A stretch of DNA of 41,182 bases from Opitutales bacterium (GTDB lineage: Bacteria; Verrucomicrobiota; Verrucomicrobiia; Opitutales; Seribacteraceae), in NCBI GenBank assembly GCA_029252505.1, contig JAQXBH010000080.1, forward strand, positions 1 through 41,182. The letters are read 5' to 3'. Of the stretch, positions 16,740 through 25,791 are shown piece by piece (the first letter of the stretch is position 1; every line of letters begins with the position of its first letter). The position numbers and the translations under genes are program-made. The notes beneath the pieces were generated by a model that ran no database searches, was not told where the DNA came from, and saw only the letters and a program-made list of their open reading frames with translations.

Positions 16740-17492
16740 CTAACTAGTCAAAGATTCAAGCAAAGCACCATCTATGTCATAATTACCGTGCACTGCCTTG
16801 ACATCTTCCAATTCTTCCAAGTTATCCACTAACTTCAATATTTTTCGTGCCACATCTTCATCTGTTATCTGCACTAAATTATTGGGAAGGTAGGCAAGCT
16901 CAGAAGAATCAGGGGAAATTTCCGCATTAGAAAGAGCCTCCGCAATTTGATCGTACAGGGCAGTTTCACAAATCACTTCGTAATGTTCTTCCTCTATAAT
17001 CACATCTTCGGCATCGTTTTCTAATGCTAGTTCTGTTAAATCATCTTCTCCGATCTTTTCTTTCGCTAAAAGAAACTGGCCTTTTCTTTTAAAGTTGAAC
17101 GCAAGCGCGCCTGCACCTGCTAAATTTCCTCCCGCTTTTGAAAAAGTACTACGTACTTCCGAAGCAGATCGATTTTTATTATCAGTCGTAACTTCAACTA
17201 TCAAACCTACCCCACCAGGTGCGTATCCTTCATAAAGGAGTTCTTCAATAATGATTCCCCCCAATTCACCAGTTCCTTTTTTGATTGCACGGTCGATGTT
17301 ATCGGCAGGCATATTAGACTGCTTTGCTTTGGTAATTAAAGTCCGCAAGCGAGGGTTAAACTCCGGATCTTTTCCACCATCTCTTGCCGCTAAAGTAATT
17401 TCCTTACTAACAACACTAAAGATTTTACCTCGTTTTGCATCGACCGAGGCTTTGTGTCGCTTGGTGGTAGCCCATTTACTGTGTCCTGACAT
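16740..17492 (-). CDS. yebC: YebC/PmpR family protein (TACO1 family)
   Basis: The 250-residue protein starts with the family signature M-S-G-H-S-K-W-A-T-T-K-R-H-K and has the S-N-M-P-A-D-N-I-D-R-A-I-K-K-G-T-G block near 59-75. Two C-terminal domains follow, with Y-E-G-Y-A-P-G-G-V-G near 86-95. Length matches the family. YebC proteins have been described as DNA-binding regulators and, more recently, as factors that help ribosomes through proline-rich stretches. The sequence alone does not choose between these, though lying downstream of the ribosome/membrane insertion genes fits the translation role. The start is clear, 40 bp after yidC. Confidence 0.95.
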   Translation of the reverse strand: MSGHSKWATTKRHKASVDAKRGKIFSVVSKEITLAARDGGKDPEFNPRLRTLITKAKQSNMPADNIDRAIKKGTGELGGIIIEELLYEGYAPGGVGLIVEVTTDNKNRSASEVRSTFSKAGGNLAGAGALAFNFKRKGQFLLAKEKIGEDDLTELALENDAEDVIIEEEHYEVICETALYDQIAEALSNAEISPDSSELAYLPNNLVQITDEDVARKILKLVDNLEELEDVKAVHGNYDIDGALLESLTS

Positions 17493-17532
17493 ATACTAAG
17501 AGGGAAAAGAAGGATTCAAGTATTTGTCAAGT

Positions 17533-19593
17533 TCACTTATCTACGAGATCAAATAGAAATTGGTGGGCTCGCTCCAATCTTTGTTTTTTATCCAAAGCAA
17601 TTCTTCTTTTACTTGCACTCATTTCTTCCAATTTAGATTCGCTGTAGTTATCTGCTCTTTCTTTATAATTTCTTTCCAAAATCTTGGGATCGATCAAACC
17701 CCTGCTTTTTAAACCAAGTAAATTTCGGTACCTCTTCTCTTTATCTGTTACCTCATCCCTGGTCCGAGAATTTTCTTCAATTTCCTTAATGTTGTCACCC
17801 GAACTTTCAACTACAGCGGCCGGCTCAGGTGCCTTCTTAGTTATCAGAGTTTGAAGAATGGTCATCAAATTTTGAATAGTCCAATAAAGCACCAAGGCTG
17901 AGGAGAAAAAGTAGAGGAATATTAGGAACATGAAAGGCATAAACCTCATCATTTTTGCATTTATTCGTTGGGCATCACTTAATTCAGGCCCCATTTGCAT
18001 AGGATTTAATTTCATCTGAAACCACTGAGTAATCACCATCAAAATGGGCAACACATTTAATGAAAATCCTTGCACTTGAGCGACATGATCCTGTTCGGAT
18101 AAATCATTAGCCCACAGAAAGCTCTGTCCGTATAACTCTGCCGCTGAACGAAGCATCCAGAACATACCAAGGAAAATGGGGATTTGGATTAGGATAGGCC
18201 AGCAACCTGCAAACGGGTTCACCTTATGTTCCTTGTAAAACTTCATCATTTCTTGATTAAGCTTTTGGGAATTTCCTTTATGTTTTTCCCTTAATTTTGA
18301 CATTGGTCCCTGCAATGACTGCATTTTTTTCTGGGATCGCGTGGCTTGCGCTGTAAGAGGCCAAAGTATTAATTTAACTAAAATAGTAAGAACTATTATA
18401 GCCAGTCCATAACTGCCAAACACTCCATGCAATTTGTTTAAAACCCAACTAAAAGGCTCGGATATCCACCAAAAAACTCCAAACTGCATCACTTTCTTTT
18501 GTTCATGTCCTAAGGATGCGAGTCCCGCATAATCTTTGGGACCCGCATACACATGAAGTGCGAATTCCTTGGATTCTTGAGATCTTAAAATACCAACAGG
18601 AAAAGACATCGTACCGCTGACACCTTCAATTTCTTCCCCTTCATTGCCCTTAACCTGAATTGATTTTCCGCCAATCCATGCATTTGATAAATCGATTGTG
18701 GGACGAATAATATTCACAAAAAACTGATTATTCACGCATGCCCATTTAGCTTTTGATAATTTTCTTTTGTCTAACTCGCCAGTTACTCCCATTTCATTTA
18801 ACTGAAAAAATTCCTCTTTTTCTCCATCGATCCGTCCGCTACATTCAGCACAAGAACAACCCTCGGCTAGTGGTAAGCCAGCATTGTAATAACCTACATT
18901 TAAGTAAGTCGCTGCATTATCAAATGGATTGTACAAGCGAGGCATTCGAAATGCCGTTCCTAAATTAATCTTCACCCGATCCAAGGCGAGTGGATTGGTA
19001 CTCAGGTTTGTGAGAATCGTTTTATGATCAAATAAATAGGTGCTATTGTCTTCTCGGGTATATATCCGTTCAATTTTTAAAAAATTGGCCAATTTCCATT
19101 CGTAAATAACGCTCGATCGGTCACTTCTTACTTTTTCATACTTGCGGGGTGAAGAAAGTACTCCAGGCAACTTCCTTCCTTCCTCATCTTCAAATGAAAG
19201 CGATAGCATTGAGTCTCCGACATGCGTCATGTTGTAGTCACGACTTAGTCTTGAAAACTCTTTGAGTTTAACTTCCCGAATTCCACCCGAATGATCCGTG
19301 AATACAAGAGTAGAAAATTGATTGGCAAGTCCTTCAAATAATTCTTCCTCTCTCTCGATCAAAGTAGGGGATGTGGATATGTCAGGTAAGCTTCTATTTT
19401 GATCAACCACGGGGTCGGAAAACGAAGAGGGAGGAGACTGAGTAGATATTCGTGTTTCTCCTTGAGTCGCAATACTTACATTTTCGTCTGCGACGATACT
19501 GTTATCGATGAGTTCCTGTTGCTGCATTCCTTGCTCCCATAACAAGTAGAAAGCGAGAACAAGCATGCTTATACCAATTAGAATATTTTTCAT
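17533..19593 (-). CDS. yidC: membrane protein insertase YidC
   Basis: YidC inserts proteins into the inner membrane, alone or with SecYEG. The 686-residue protein has an N-terminal helix (about 4-19) and a large periplasmic domain (about 75-375). The conserved hydrophobic core begins near Y-G-L-A-I-I-V-L-T, where the K-L-I-L-W-P-L-T segment leads into the cytoplasmic hairpin. Y-K-E-H-K-V-N-P-F-A-G-C-W-P and the later helices follow, then a charged tail (about 590-686). It is longer than E. coli YidC (548) because of the periplasmic and C-terminal extensions. Unusually, the periplasmic domain has Cys246, Cys248, Cys251 and Cys286. The ATG overlaps the rnpA stop by one base (TAATG), so translation is probably coupled. 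No yidD lies between rnpA and yidC. Confidence 0.96.
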   Translation of the reverse strand: MKNILIGISMLVLAFYLLWEQGMQQQELIDNSIVADENVSIATQGETRISTQSPPSSFSDPVVDQNRSLPDISTSPTLIEREEELFEGLANQFSTLVFTDHSGGIREVKLKEFSRLSRDYNMTHVGDSMLSLSFEDEEGRKLPGVLSSPRKYEKVRSDRSSVIYEWKLANFLKIERIYTREDNSTYLFDHKTILTNLSTNPLALDRVKINLGTAFRMPRLYNPFDNAATYLNVGYYNAGLPLAEGCSCAECSGRIDGEKEEFFQLNEMGVTGELDKRKLSKAKWACVNNQFFVNIIRPTIDLSNAWIGGKSIQVKGNEGEEIEGVSGTMSFPVGILRSQESKEFALHVYAGPKDYAGLASLGHEQKKVMQFGVFWWISEPFSWVLNKLHGVFGSYGLAIIVLTILVKLILWPLTAQATRSQKKMQSLQGPMSKLREKHKGNSQKLNQEMMKFYKEHKVNPFAGCWPILIQIPIFLGMFWMLRSAAELYGQSFLWANDLSEQDHVAQVQGFSLNVLPILMVITQWFQMKLNPMQMGPELSDAQRINAKMMRFMPFMFLIFLYFFSSALVLYWTIQNLMTILQTLITKKAPEPAAVVESSGDNIKEIEENSRTRDEVTDKEKRYRNLLGLKSRGLIDPKILERNYKERADNYSESKLEEMSASKRRIALDKKQRLERAHQFLFDLVDK

Positions 19594-19952
19594 TACTTAA
19601 AGATTGTTTTTTGTATCGCTTTTAAAATTCGTTTTTCTGTTTCTTTAAAAGAGAAAGAAAATAAAGCGGGTCTAGGCAGAAGTACGATTTGTGAACCTGT
19701 AGGAAAAAAATGAATGTTTTTCCGGAAAATTTCTCGAAACCTCCTCTTTGCTTGATTCCTCTGAATTGCTCCACCATAACGGCGAGAAGCAATAATACCT
19801 AATTTAGGCAGTTCATTAGACGTCGAGTTGCTTGCTAGTTGGAACCAAAAAGCTTCGTCGCGGTATCTCTTTCCGTTCTTTTTAACAAACTGAAATTGCC
19901 AAGATTTTCGCAATCGCATCGATTGCGAAAAGCATTGTTCCTTTAAATTCAA
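19593..19952 (-). CDS. rnpA: ribonuclease P protein component
   Basis: RnpA is the protein subunit of RNase P, which trims the 5' leader of pre-tRNAs. The 119-residue basic protein shows M-R-L-R-K-S-W-Q-F-Q-F-V near 12-23. It also has the RNR-type motif as Q-R-N-Q-A-K-R-R-F-R-E-I-F-R near 65-78. It lies between rpmH (21 bp upstream) and yidC, the classical order. The call starts at a TTG at 19952; an in-frame ATG at 19919 would give 108 residues and still keep the conserved domain. Neither has a Shine-Dalgarno sequence. Confidence 0.92.
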   Translation of the reverse strand: MNLKEQCFSQSMRLRKSWQFQFVKKNGKRYRDEAFWFQLASNSTSNELPKLGIIASRRYGGAIQRNQAKRRFREIFRKNIHFFPTGSQIVLLPRPALFSFSFKETEKRILKAIQKTIFK

Positions 19953-19973
19953 AGAAACTAGAGAGAATCTGCG

Positions 19974-20129
19974 TTAGCGAAATCGACGAGGAACGGAAGC
20001 GGTAAGGCTGGCTCTTCCCTTGCGGCGCCTGTTTCTCAAAACTTTACGACCGGCACTAGTTTGGTTGCGTTTACGAAAGCCAAATTTACGCGCTCGACGC
20101 AACTTGGATGGATTGTAGGTAGGTTTCAT
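19974..20129 (-). CDS. rpmH: 50S ribosomal protein L34
   Basis: The small gene encodes a 51-residue, very basic protein beginning [18 protein letters not shown]. This is the L34 pattern, followed by [18 protein letters not shown]. The position immediately upstream of rnpA is the conserved bacterial arrangement. A few extra residues at the C-terminus (after about residue 42) exceed the usual 44-47. A good promoter match lies directly upstream and would give a very short leader. Confidence 0.96.
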   Translation of the reverse strand: MKPTYNPSKLRRARKFGFRKRNQTSAGRKVLRNRRRKGRASLTASVPRRFR

Positions 20130-20144
20130 TAGAAAAAAACCCCT

Positions 20145-20172
20145 AGAATAGAGTAATGAGGTCTAAAGTCAA
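20145..20172 (-). promoter_or_regulatory. candidate promoter for rpmH-rnpA-yidC
   Basis: On the minus strand TTGACT (20167-20172) and TATTCT (20145-20150) are 16 bp apart, a close match to the vegetative consensus. The predicted transcript would begin about 9 nt before the rpmH ATG. Confidence 0.5.
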
Positions 20173-20206
20173 ACCTTCACAATTATAACTTATAAATCAT
20201 TTGATC

Positions 20207-20234
20207 TTGCCGAAAATCATTTTTCGAGTATATT
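20207..20234 (+). promoter_or_regulatory. candidate promoter for tRNA-Glu
   Basis: TTGCCG (20207-20212) and TATATT (20229-20234) are separated by 16 bp, with the -10 ending 10 bp before the mature tRNA 5' end. It is divergent from the rpmH promoter. Confidence 0.4.
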
Positions 20235-20244
20235 GGAAAGCGTT

Positions 20245-20321
<77 letters not shown>

Positions 20322-20331
20322 TTTAACTTCT

Positions 20332-20355
20332 GTAGTTTGACTGTTTTGAAACTAC
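20332..20355 (+). terminator. hairpin after tRNA-Glu, possible weak terminator
   Basis: A perfect 7-bp inverted repeat (GTAGTTT / AAACTAC) with a 10-nt loop lies 10 bp after the tRNA and 15 bp before uvrA. No run of T follows, so termination would be weak at best; it may instead aid tRNA 3' processing or partial read-through into uvrA. Confidence 0.35.
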
Positions 20356-20370
20356 ACCTAAATATTAAAA

Positions 20371-23300
20371 ATGGCTTCTCAACATTCCCCCATACAAGTA
20401 TTTGGTGCGACAGAAAATAATCTTAAAGGGATTAATCTAGAATTACAGCCAGGGCAACTTATTGTGTTTACTGGATTAAGTGGTGCAGGGAAATCAACAC
20501 TTTTATTTGATGTTTTACATGCTGAAGGGCAAAGAAAGTATGTAGAAACCTTTAGCCCTTATGTGCGTCAATTTCTAGAAACTCTCCAGAGACCGGAAGT
20601 AGAATCAATTAAGAATATCAGGCCGTCCATTGCAGTTGAGCAAAAAAATACCATCAGAAATTCACGGTCTACGATTGGTACGATGACAGAACTTTGCGAT
20701 TATTTTAAAGTGTGGTTTTCTCAGGTTGCCCGATTTATTGATCCAGATTCTGGAAATGTTCTTCAGCACGAAACTCCTCAATCACAAGCCGTTAAGCTAA
20801 CAAATAAAAAAGACTCCCAATTCATTATTGGTTTTATTGCGGTAAGACCGGAAAACCTTTCTTCGAAAGATTTCCTTACTTTCTTAATACAGGCGGGACA
20901 TGCTCGTGGTTTACATGGAAATAAATTTCTGCACTTAGAAGATATCATGAATTCCGACTGGAATGAGATTGAAATATTTGTGGCGGTTGATCGTGTTGAT
21001 ACTCAAAAGGACAGTAAATCTAGGCTCATAGAGGCTATTTCACTTTCGATTAAGCATGGTCATGGCTTGGGGCAAGTAAGGGATTATTCAGGCAAATTGC
21101 TCAACCTGTTATACGAAGGACTTCGATCTCCTGAAAGTGGACGAAAATTCCCGGCTGCACATCCCTCAGCCTTTTCTTTTAATTCACCAATTGGAGCATG
21201 TGCCAAATGTAAAGGGTTTGGCAGAATTATAGAAATTGACCCTACACTTGTTGTTTCAGATCCATCATTATCAATTATTGGGGGAGCGGTAAAAGCATTT
21301 TCAGGAAAGGTATATGGACACTGCCAGGACGAACTATTACAAGCCTGCAAAGATAAAAAGATTCCCACAAATATCGCTTGGAGTAGTCTCACCAAAAAGC
21401 AAATAAATTACATTTGGCAGGGCGATCCAACCTATTCAGAAGGCAGCCAGAAGTGGTATGGAATTGATGCATTTTTTAAATGGATTGAAAAGAAAACATA
21501 TAAAATGCATGTTCGGGTCTTTCTTTCGAAGTACAGGGGATATTTTAATTGTCCAAGCTGTGACGGAAATAGACTAAAAGAAGATTCGCTCCATTGGAAA
21601 TGGAATAACTTTACATTACCAGATCTCTATCGCTTACCCATTGACGAACTTTTTAAAAAGATTTCAACCTACAAACTAACTGGTGATCCAAAGTCCGATC
21701 TCGCGATTGAAAGTATCCAAGCCAGACTCTCATACCTTAAAGATGTGGGCCTTGGTTATCTAAGCTTGGATCGTACCGCCAAAAGCTTAAGTGGCGGAGA
21801 AACTCAACGGGTTAACTTAACTGCCTGTTTGGGTGCTTCTTTAACCGATACGCTTTTTGCCTTAGATGAACCTACCATTGGACTCCACGGAAAAGATATT
21901 CACAAACTGATTTCAATTCTAAAAGCACTAGCAGATGCCGGGAATTGCGTTTGTGTGGTGGAACATGATGAGCAAATAATTAACGCGGCTGACAAAGTTT
22001 TTGAAATTGGACCACTTCCGGGAACAAATGGGGGAGAAATTTCTTTTGAAGGGACAGTTGCACAACTACACCAATCCAAAAATTCTATTACTGGACACTG
22101 GCTTAACCAAGATTATCTTCCTTCCTTCTTGAAAAGTCCTAAACGGAAAGTTCGTTCGAAAGATCCTTTTTTGCACATTAAGAATGCATCCTGTAATAAC
22201 ATTCAAAAATTAAGTACTCAATTACCCCTTTCTAAACTGGTTTGCATTGCCGGTGTTTCAGGGTCCGGAAAATCTACACTCCTCCACGATATTATCTACG
22301 CCGGTATGATAAATTCGAATAAAAATACAAGTGTAAAAAGCGACATAGATTTTGATGGGGTTGTTGTAATTGACCAAAGTTCGGTAGTGCGATCACCCAG
22401 ATCAAACCCAGTTTTATATTCCGATGCTTGGAGCCCAATCAAAGAAGCTTTTGGAAGAACAGAATCAGCAAAAAGACTTGGGTTTTCCGCAAGCGATTTC
22501 TCATTTAACGCAGGAAATGGAAGATGTGAAGTATGCACTGGCCTAGGGTATGAAATCGTAGAAATGCAATTTTTATCTGACGTTCAAATCCCATGTAGTC
22601 ATTGCTACGGCAAGCGGTTTAAGGAAGAAATCCTAACGGTTCAACTAGATGGATTAAATGTATTAGAAACATTAAATTTAACAATAGATGAAGCTGTTTT
22701 ACGCTTTGAACACTTTCCAAAAACCAAACGAAAATTAAGCTCATTAAAAAATGTTGGGTTAGGCTACTTAACCTTGGGCCAACCATTGAATACTCTCTCA
22801 GGAGGAGAATCCCAGCGTTTAAAGTTAGTTAAATATATGACAACATTAAAGAAGGGAGTTCTCCCTTCTTTACTCATCATTGACGAACCCACCACCGGGC
22901 TGCACATGGAGGATGTAAAACAACTCATGAAAAGCCTTCAGGAGATCGTGGAAAGCGGACATAGCCTTCTCATTGTTGAACATCATTCCCACGTTCTAGC
23001 ACAGGCTGACTGGATTCTTGAAATGGGGCCAGGTTCCGGAAAACAAGGAGGGCGAATGATTGCCTCTTCAACTCCTGCTAAGTTATCAAAACTAAATACA
23101 CCTACTGGCTCTCTCTTAAAAAAGAAAACGCAAGTAATACTGAGCTCAATTCAAGGTAAGGAGATTCAAAATAAGAATTTTAGTAATTTTCTAGAAATTG
23201 AGGGTGCACGAGAAAATAATCTTCAAAACATCTCCCTGAAAATTCCCACTAACCAATTTGTTGTAATTACTGGCCCTTCCGGATCAGGAAAATCTTCGCT

Positions 23301-25791
23301 AGCGTTCGATGTTATTTTTGCTGAAGGTCAAAGAAGGTTTATGGAGTCAATGTCATCTTATGCACGACAATTCGTGGAACAACTTGGTAAACCTGCAGTT
23401 GATCGAATATCTGGAATTTCCCCCACGGTTGCAATTGAGCAAAGAGTTACCAGAGGAACAAAGAAATCTACAGTTGGTTCAATTACTGAAGTGGCACAAT
23501 TTCTTAGATTATTATACGCCCGTGTTGGAACACAATTAAGCGTTCAGAACGGCAATCCTTTGTCCATTGCAAGTGAAACTGAAATCACTGATCAAATTGA
23601 AAAAATTGTACGGCTTAAAAAACCATCAAAGAAAGCCCCTCTTTTTCTCTTAGCTCCCTTAGTCACAAGTAGAAAGGGACATCATAAACCAATAGTTAAT
23701 TGGGCGAGAGACAAAGGATATGATTTTGTAAGATGTGACGGCCAGTTTTTAAATACAAACGGATTTGAAGGATTAGACAGATACCGCCTTCATGATATTG
23801 AAGTTCTTTTGGAAGAATGGCATAATGTTCCTGATCGAAATACGATTCGACAAAGCGTTCGTCATTCCCTTCAAATGGGAAATGGCAGAAGCCTTGTTGC
23901 CTCAAGAAATGGTGATACTAGCATTTGGTACTCAACCTCAAGAGTTGATTCCTCAAATGGTGAATCTTACCCCGAATTAGAACCAAGTCTATTATCATGG
24001 AATTCCGCTAGAGGATGGTGCCCATTTTGCAAAGGGTATGGTAAAATTTATCAATGGATGAAAGATGATTTACCAGCAACCGGAAATTGGTGGAAAATGG
24101 AGGACGGAGAAAAATGCTCCGAATGCAACGGAGAACGGCTCAATGCAGTCAGTCGAAGTGTAGTTTTATATGGAGCTGAAAAAAAGAAAATATCTTTTCC
24201 GCATTTACTGGAACTCACTCCTAATGAAATTATCGTGTTTCTAAATAATGTGCAATTACCACAAAGGCTTCAGTCTGTTGCCAGTGCCATTATACCTGAA
24301 ATAATTGAAAGACTTAAATTCATGACTCAAGTGGGACTAGATTACCTTTCACTCAACCGAGAGACATCCTCATTATCGGGAGGGGAGGCACAAAGGATTA
24401 GATTAGCCGCTCAACTTGGATCAAACCTTTCAGGTGTTTTATATGTTTTGGACGAACCATCCATTGGGTTGCACCCAAAAGACAATCAAAAACTCCTAGG
24501 TTCATTACGAGACTTGCAATCCCGTGGAAACTCGTTGCTAGTGGTCGAACACGATCCGGAAACAATTCAACAAGCAGATTACCTAATTGATATTGGACCG
24601 GAAGCAGGACGAGAGGGTGGTAAAATTGTGGGAGAAGGAAAACCAGCTGAAGTATCGAAAATAAAGGGATCCTCGACAGCCCAATATATGCGAGAGGGTA
24701 TCAAACATCCAATGCGTGGTTCCTGGAGAAAACTAGCATCGAAATCAAATTATTTAAAAAATAAGAATTGGTTAAAAATTGAAAAAGTTAATTTTCGTAA
24801 CCTTAAAAATTTTTCCATCGATATTCCTACTGGTAGATTATCAGTCTGTTGCGGAGTTTCTGGATCAGGTAAATCTAGCTTTGTGAGAGGTTTTCTATTT
24901 CAAGCAATAAAACAATCTATTGTAGAAAAATCGGACGATCTAAACTTAGTTAATGGTAGAGTCAAAAACGGCAATATCTTTAATAAAGCAATTGAAGTTA
25001 CGCAAAGCCCCATCGGCAAAACTTCGCGATCCACTCCCGCAACCTATTTGGGTGTATGGGATAAAATTCGCACAATGATATCATTACTACCAGAAGCAAA
25101 AGCAAAAGGATGCCCTCCTGGACATTTTTCATTTAATGTAAAAGGTGGGAGATGTGAGATTTGCAAAGGAGCAGGTAGAATAAAAGTGGAAATGAGCTTT
25201 TTACCCAATTCATTTGTAAAATGTTCAGAGTGTAATGGAAAACGGTACAAAGAAGAATTACTTGGATTATATTGGAAGGGGAAAAATATATCAGACATCC
25301 TAGAATTTACATTTGAAGAAGCAGCTGATTTTTTTAAATTCGACAACTACCTTCATCAAACATTTTCACTTATGATTGAGACTGGACTCGGTTATATTAA
25401 ACTTGGCCAAATTTCTCCATCTTTGTCAGGGGGAGAAGCACAAAGGTTAAAATTAGCGGCGGAACTAGCTCATGGAATAGACAAACAAAGACATAAAAAT
25501 CTGCACAAAACTAAACCCACACTTTATATACTAGAAGAACCCACAATTGGGTTACATACATTAGACTGTAAAAAACTGATATCATTACTCCACCGTCTGG
25601 TTAATGAAGGAAATACCGTAATTGTAATTGAGCACGATACCGATGTTATAGCAGAGGCAGACTTTCTTTTCGAACTAGGTCCAACTGGTGGACAGAATGG
25701 TGGGAAATTACTTTACAAAGGAAAAACAGCTGGAATCCTCAGATGCCCGGCAAGCAAAACTGCTCCCTTTCTCAAAAAGATTTTAAATTAA
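20371..25791 (+). CDS. uvrA: excinuclease ABC subunit A, tandem double-length form
   Basis: UvrA recognises bulky DNA damage and loads UvrB in nucleotide excision repair. This protein has 1806 residues, about twice the usual 940. It contains two complete UvrA units (about 1-925 and 945-1806) in one continuous frame. Four Walker A motifs are visible: G-L-S-G-A-G-K-S at 35-42, G-V-S-G-S-G-K-S at 628-635, G-P-S-G-S-G-K-S at 968-975 and G-V-S-G-S-G-K-S at 1495-1502. Each module has an L-S-G-G-E signature (first at 473). CxxC zinc pairs occur at 277/280 with 394/397 and at 1217/1220 with 1249/1252, plus one in each second module. The halves clearly differ in sequence, so this is an old fusion, not a recent duplication. 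Double UvrA is known from Chlamydiae. Its stop overlaps that of tyrS. Confidence 0.96.
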   Translation: MASQHSPIQVFGATENNLKGINLELQPGQLIVFTGLSGAGKSTLLFDVLHAEGQRKYVETFSPYVRQFLETLQRPEVESIKNIRPSIAVEQKNTIRNSRSTIGTMTELCDYFKVWFSQVARFIDPDSGNVLQHETPQSQAVKLTNKKDSQFIIGFIAVRPENLSSKDFLTFLIQAGHARGLHGNKFLHLEDIMNSDWNEIEIFVAVDRVDTQKDSKSRLIEAISLSIKHGHGLGQVRDYSGKLLNLLYEGLRSPESGRKFPAAHPSAFSFNSPIGACAKCKGFGRIIEIDPTLVVSDPSLSIIGGAVKAFSGKVYGHCQDELLQACKDKKIPTNIAWSSLTKKQINYIWQGDPTYSEGSQKWYGIDAFFKWIEKKTYKMHVRVFLSKYRGYFNCPSCDGNRLKEDSLHWKWNNFTLPDLYRLPIDELFKKISTYKLTGDPKSDLAIESIQARLSYLKDVGLGYLSLDRTAKSLSGGETQRVNLTACLGASLTDTLFALDEPTIGLHGKDIHKLISILKALADAGNCVCVVEHDEQIINAADKVFEIGPLPGTNGGEISFEGTVAQLHQSKNSITGHWLNQDYLPSFLKSPKRKVRSKDPFLHIKNASCNNIQKLSTQLPLSKLVCIAGVSGSGKSTLLHDIIYAGMINSNKNTSVKSDIDFDGVVVIDQSSVVRSPRSNPVLYSDAWSPIKEAFGRTESAKRLGFSASDFSFNAGNGRCEVCTGLGYEIVEMQFLSDVQIPCSHCYGKRFKEEILTVQLDGLNVLETLNLTIDEAVLRFEHFPKTKRKLSSLKNVGLGYLTLGQPLNTLSGGESQRLKLVKYMTTLKKGVLPSLLIIDEPTTGLHMEDVKQLMKSLQEIVESGHSLLIVEHHSHVLAQADWILEMGPGSGKQGGRMIASSTPAKLSKLNTPTGSLLKKKTQVILSSIQGKEIQNKNFSNFLEIEGARENNLQNISLKIPTNQFVVITGPSGSGKSSLAFDVIFAEGQRRFMESMSSYARQFVEQLGKPAVDRISGISPTVAIEQRVTRGTKKSTVGSITEVAQFLRLLYARVGTQLSVQNGNPLSIASETEITDQIEKIVRLKKPSKKAPLFLLAPLVTSRKGHHKPIVNWARDKGYDFVRCDGQFLNTNGFEGLDRYRLHDIEVLLEEWHNVPDRNTIRQSVRHSLQMGNGRSLVASRNGDTSIWYSTSRVDSSNGESYPELEPSLLSWNSARGWCPFCKGYGKIYQWMKDDLPATGNWWKMEDGEKCSECNGERLNAVSRSVVLYGAEKKKISFPHLLELTPNEIIVFLNNVQLPQRLQSVASAIIPEIIERLKFMTQVGLDYLSLNRETSSLSGGEAQRIRLAAQLGSNLSGVLYVLDEPSIGLHPKDNQKLLGSLRDLQSRGNSLLVVEHDPETIQQADYLIDIGPEAGREGGKIVGEGKPAEVSKIKGSSTAQYMREGIKHPMRGSWRKLASKSNYLKNKNWLKIEKVNFRNLKNFSIDIPTGRLSVCCGVSGSGKSSFVRGFLFQAIKQSIVEKSDDLNLVNGRVKNGNIFNKAIEVTQSPIGKTSRSTPATYLGVWDKIRTMISLLPEAKAKGCPPGHFSFNVKGGRCEICKGAGRIKVEMSFLPNSFVKCSECNGKRYKEELLGLYWKGKNISDILEFTFEEAADFFKFDNYLHQTFSLMIETGLGYIKLGQISPSLSGGEAQRLKLAAELAHGIDKQRHKNLHKTKPTLYILEEPTIGLHTLDCKKLISLLHRLVNEGNTVIVIEHDTDVIAEADFLFELGPTGGQNGGKLLYKGKTAGILRCPASKTAPFLKKILN

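Noticed and set aside
20371-25791. Possibility that the 1806-residue UvrA is an assembly duplication
   Set aside because: The two halves differ throughout in sequence and in domain lengths, which a recent artefact would not show.
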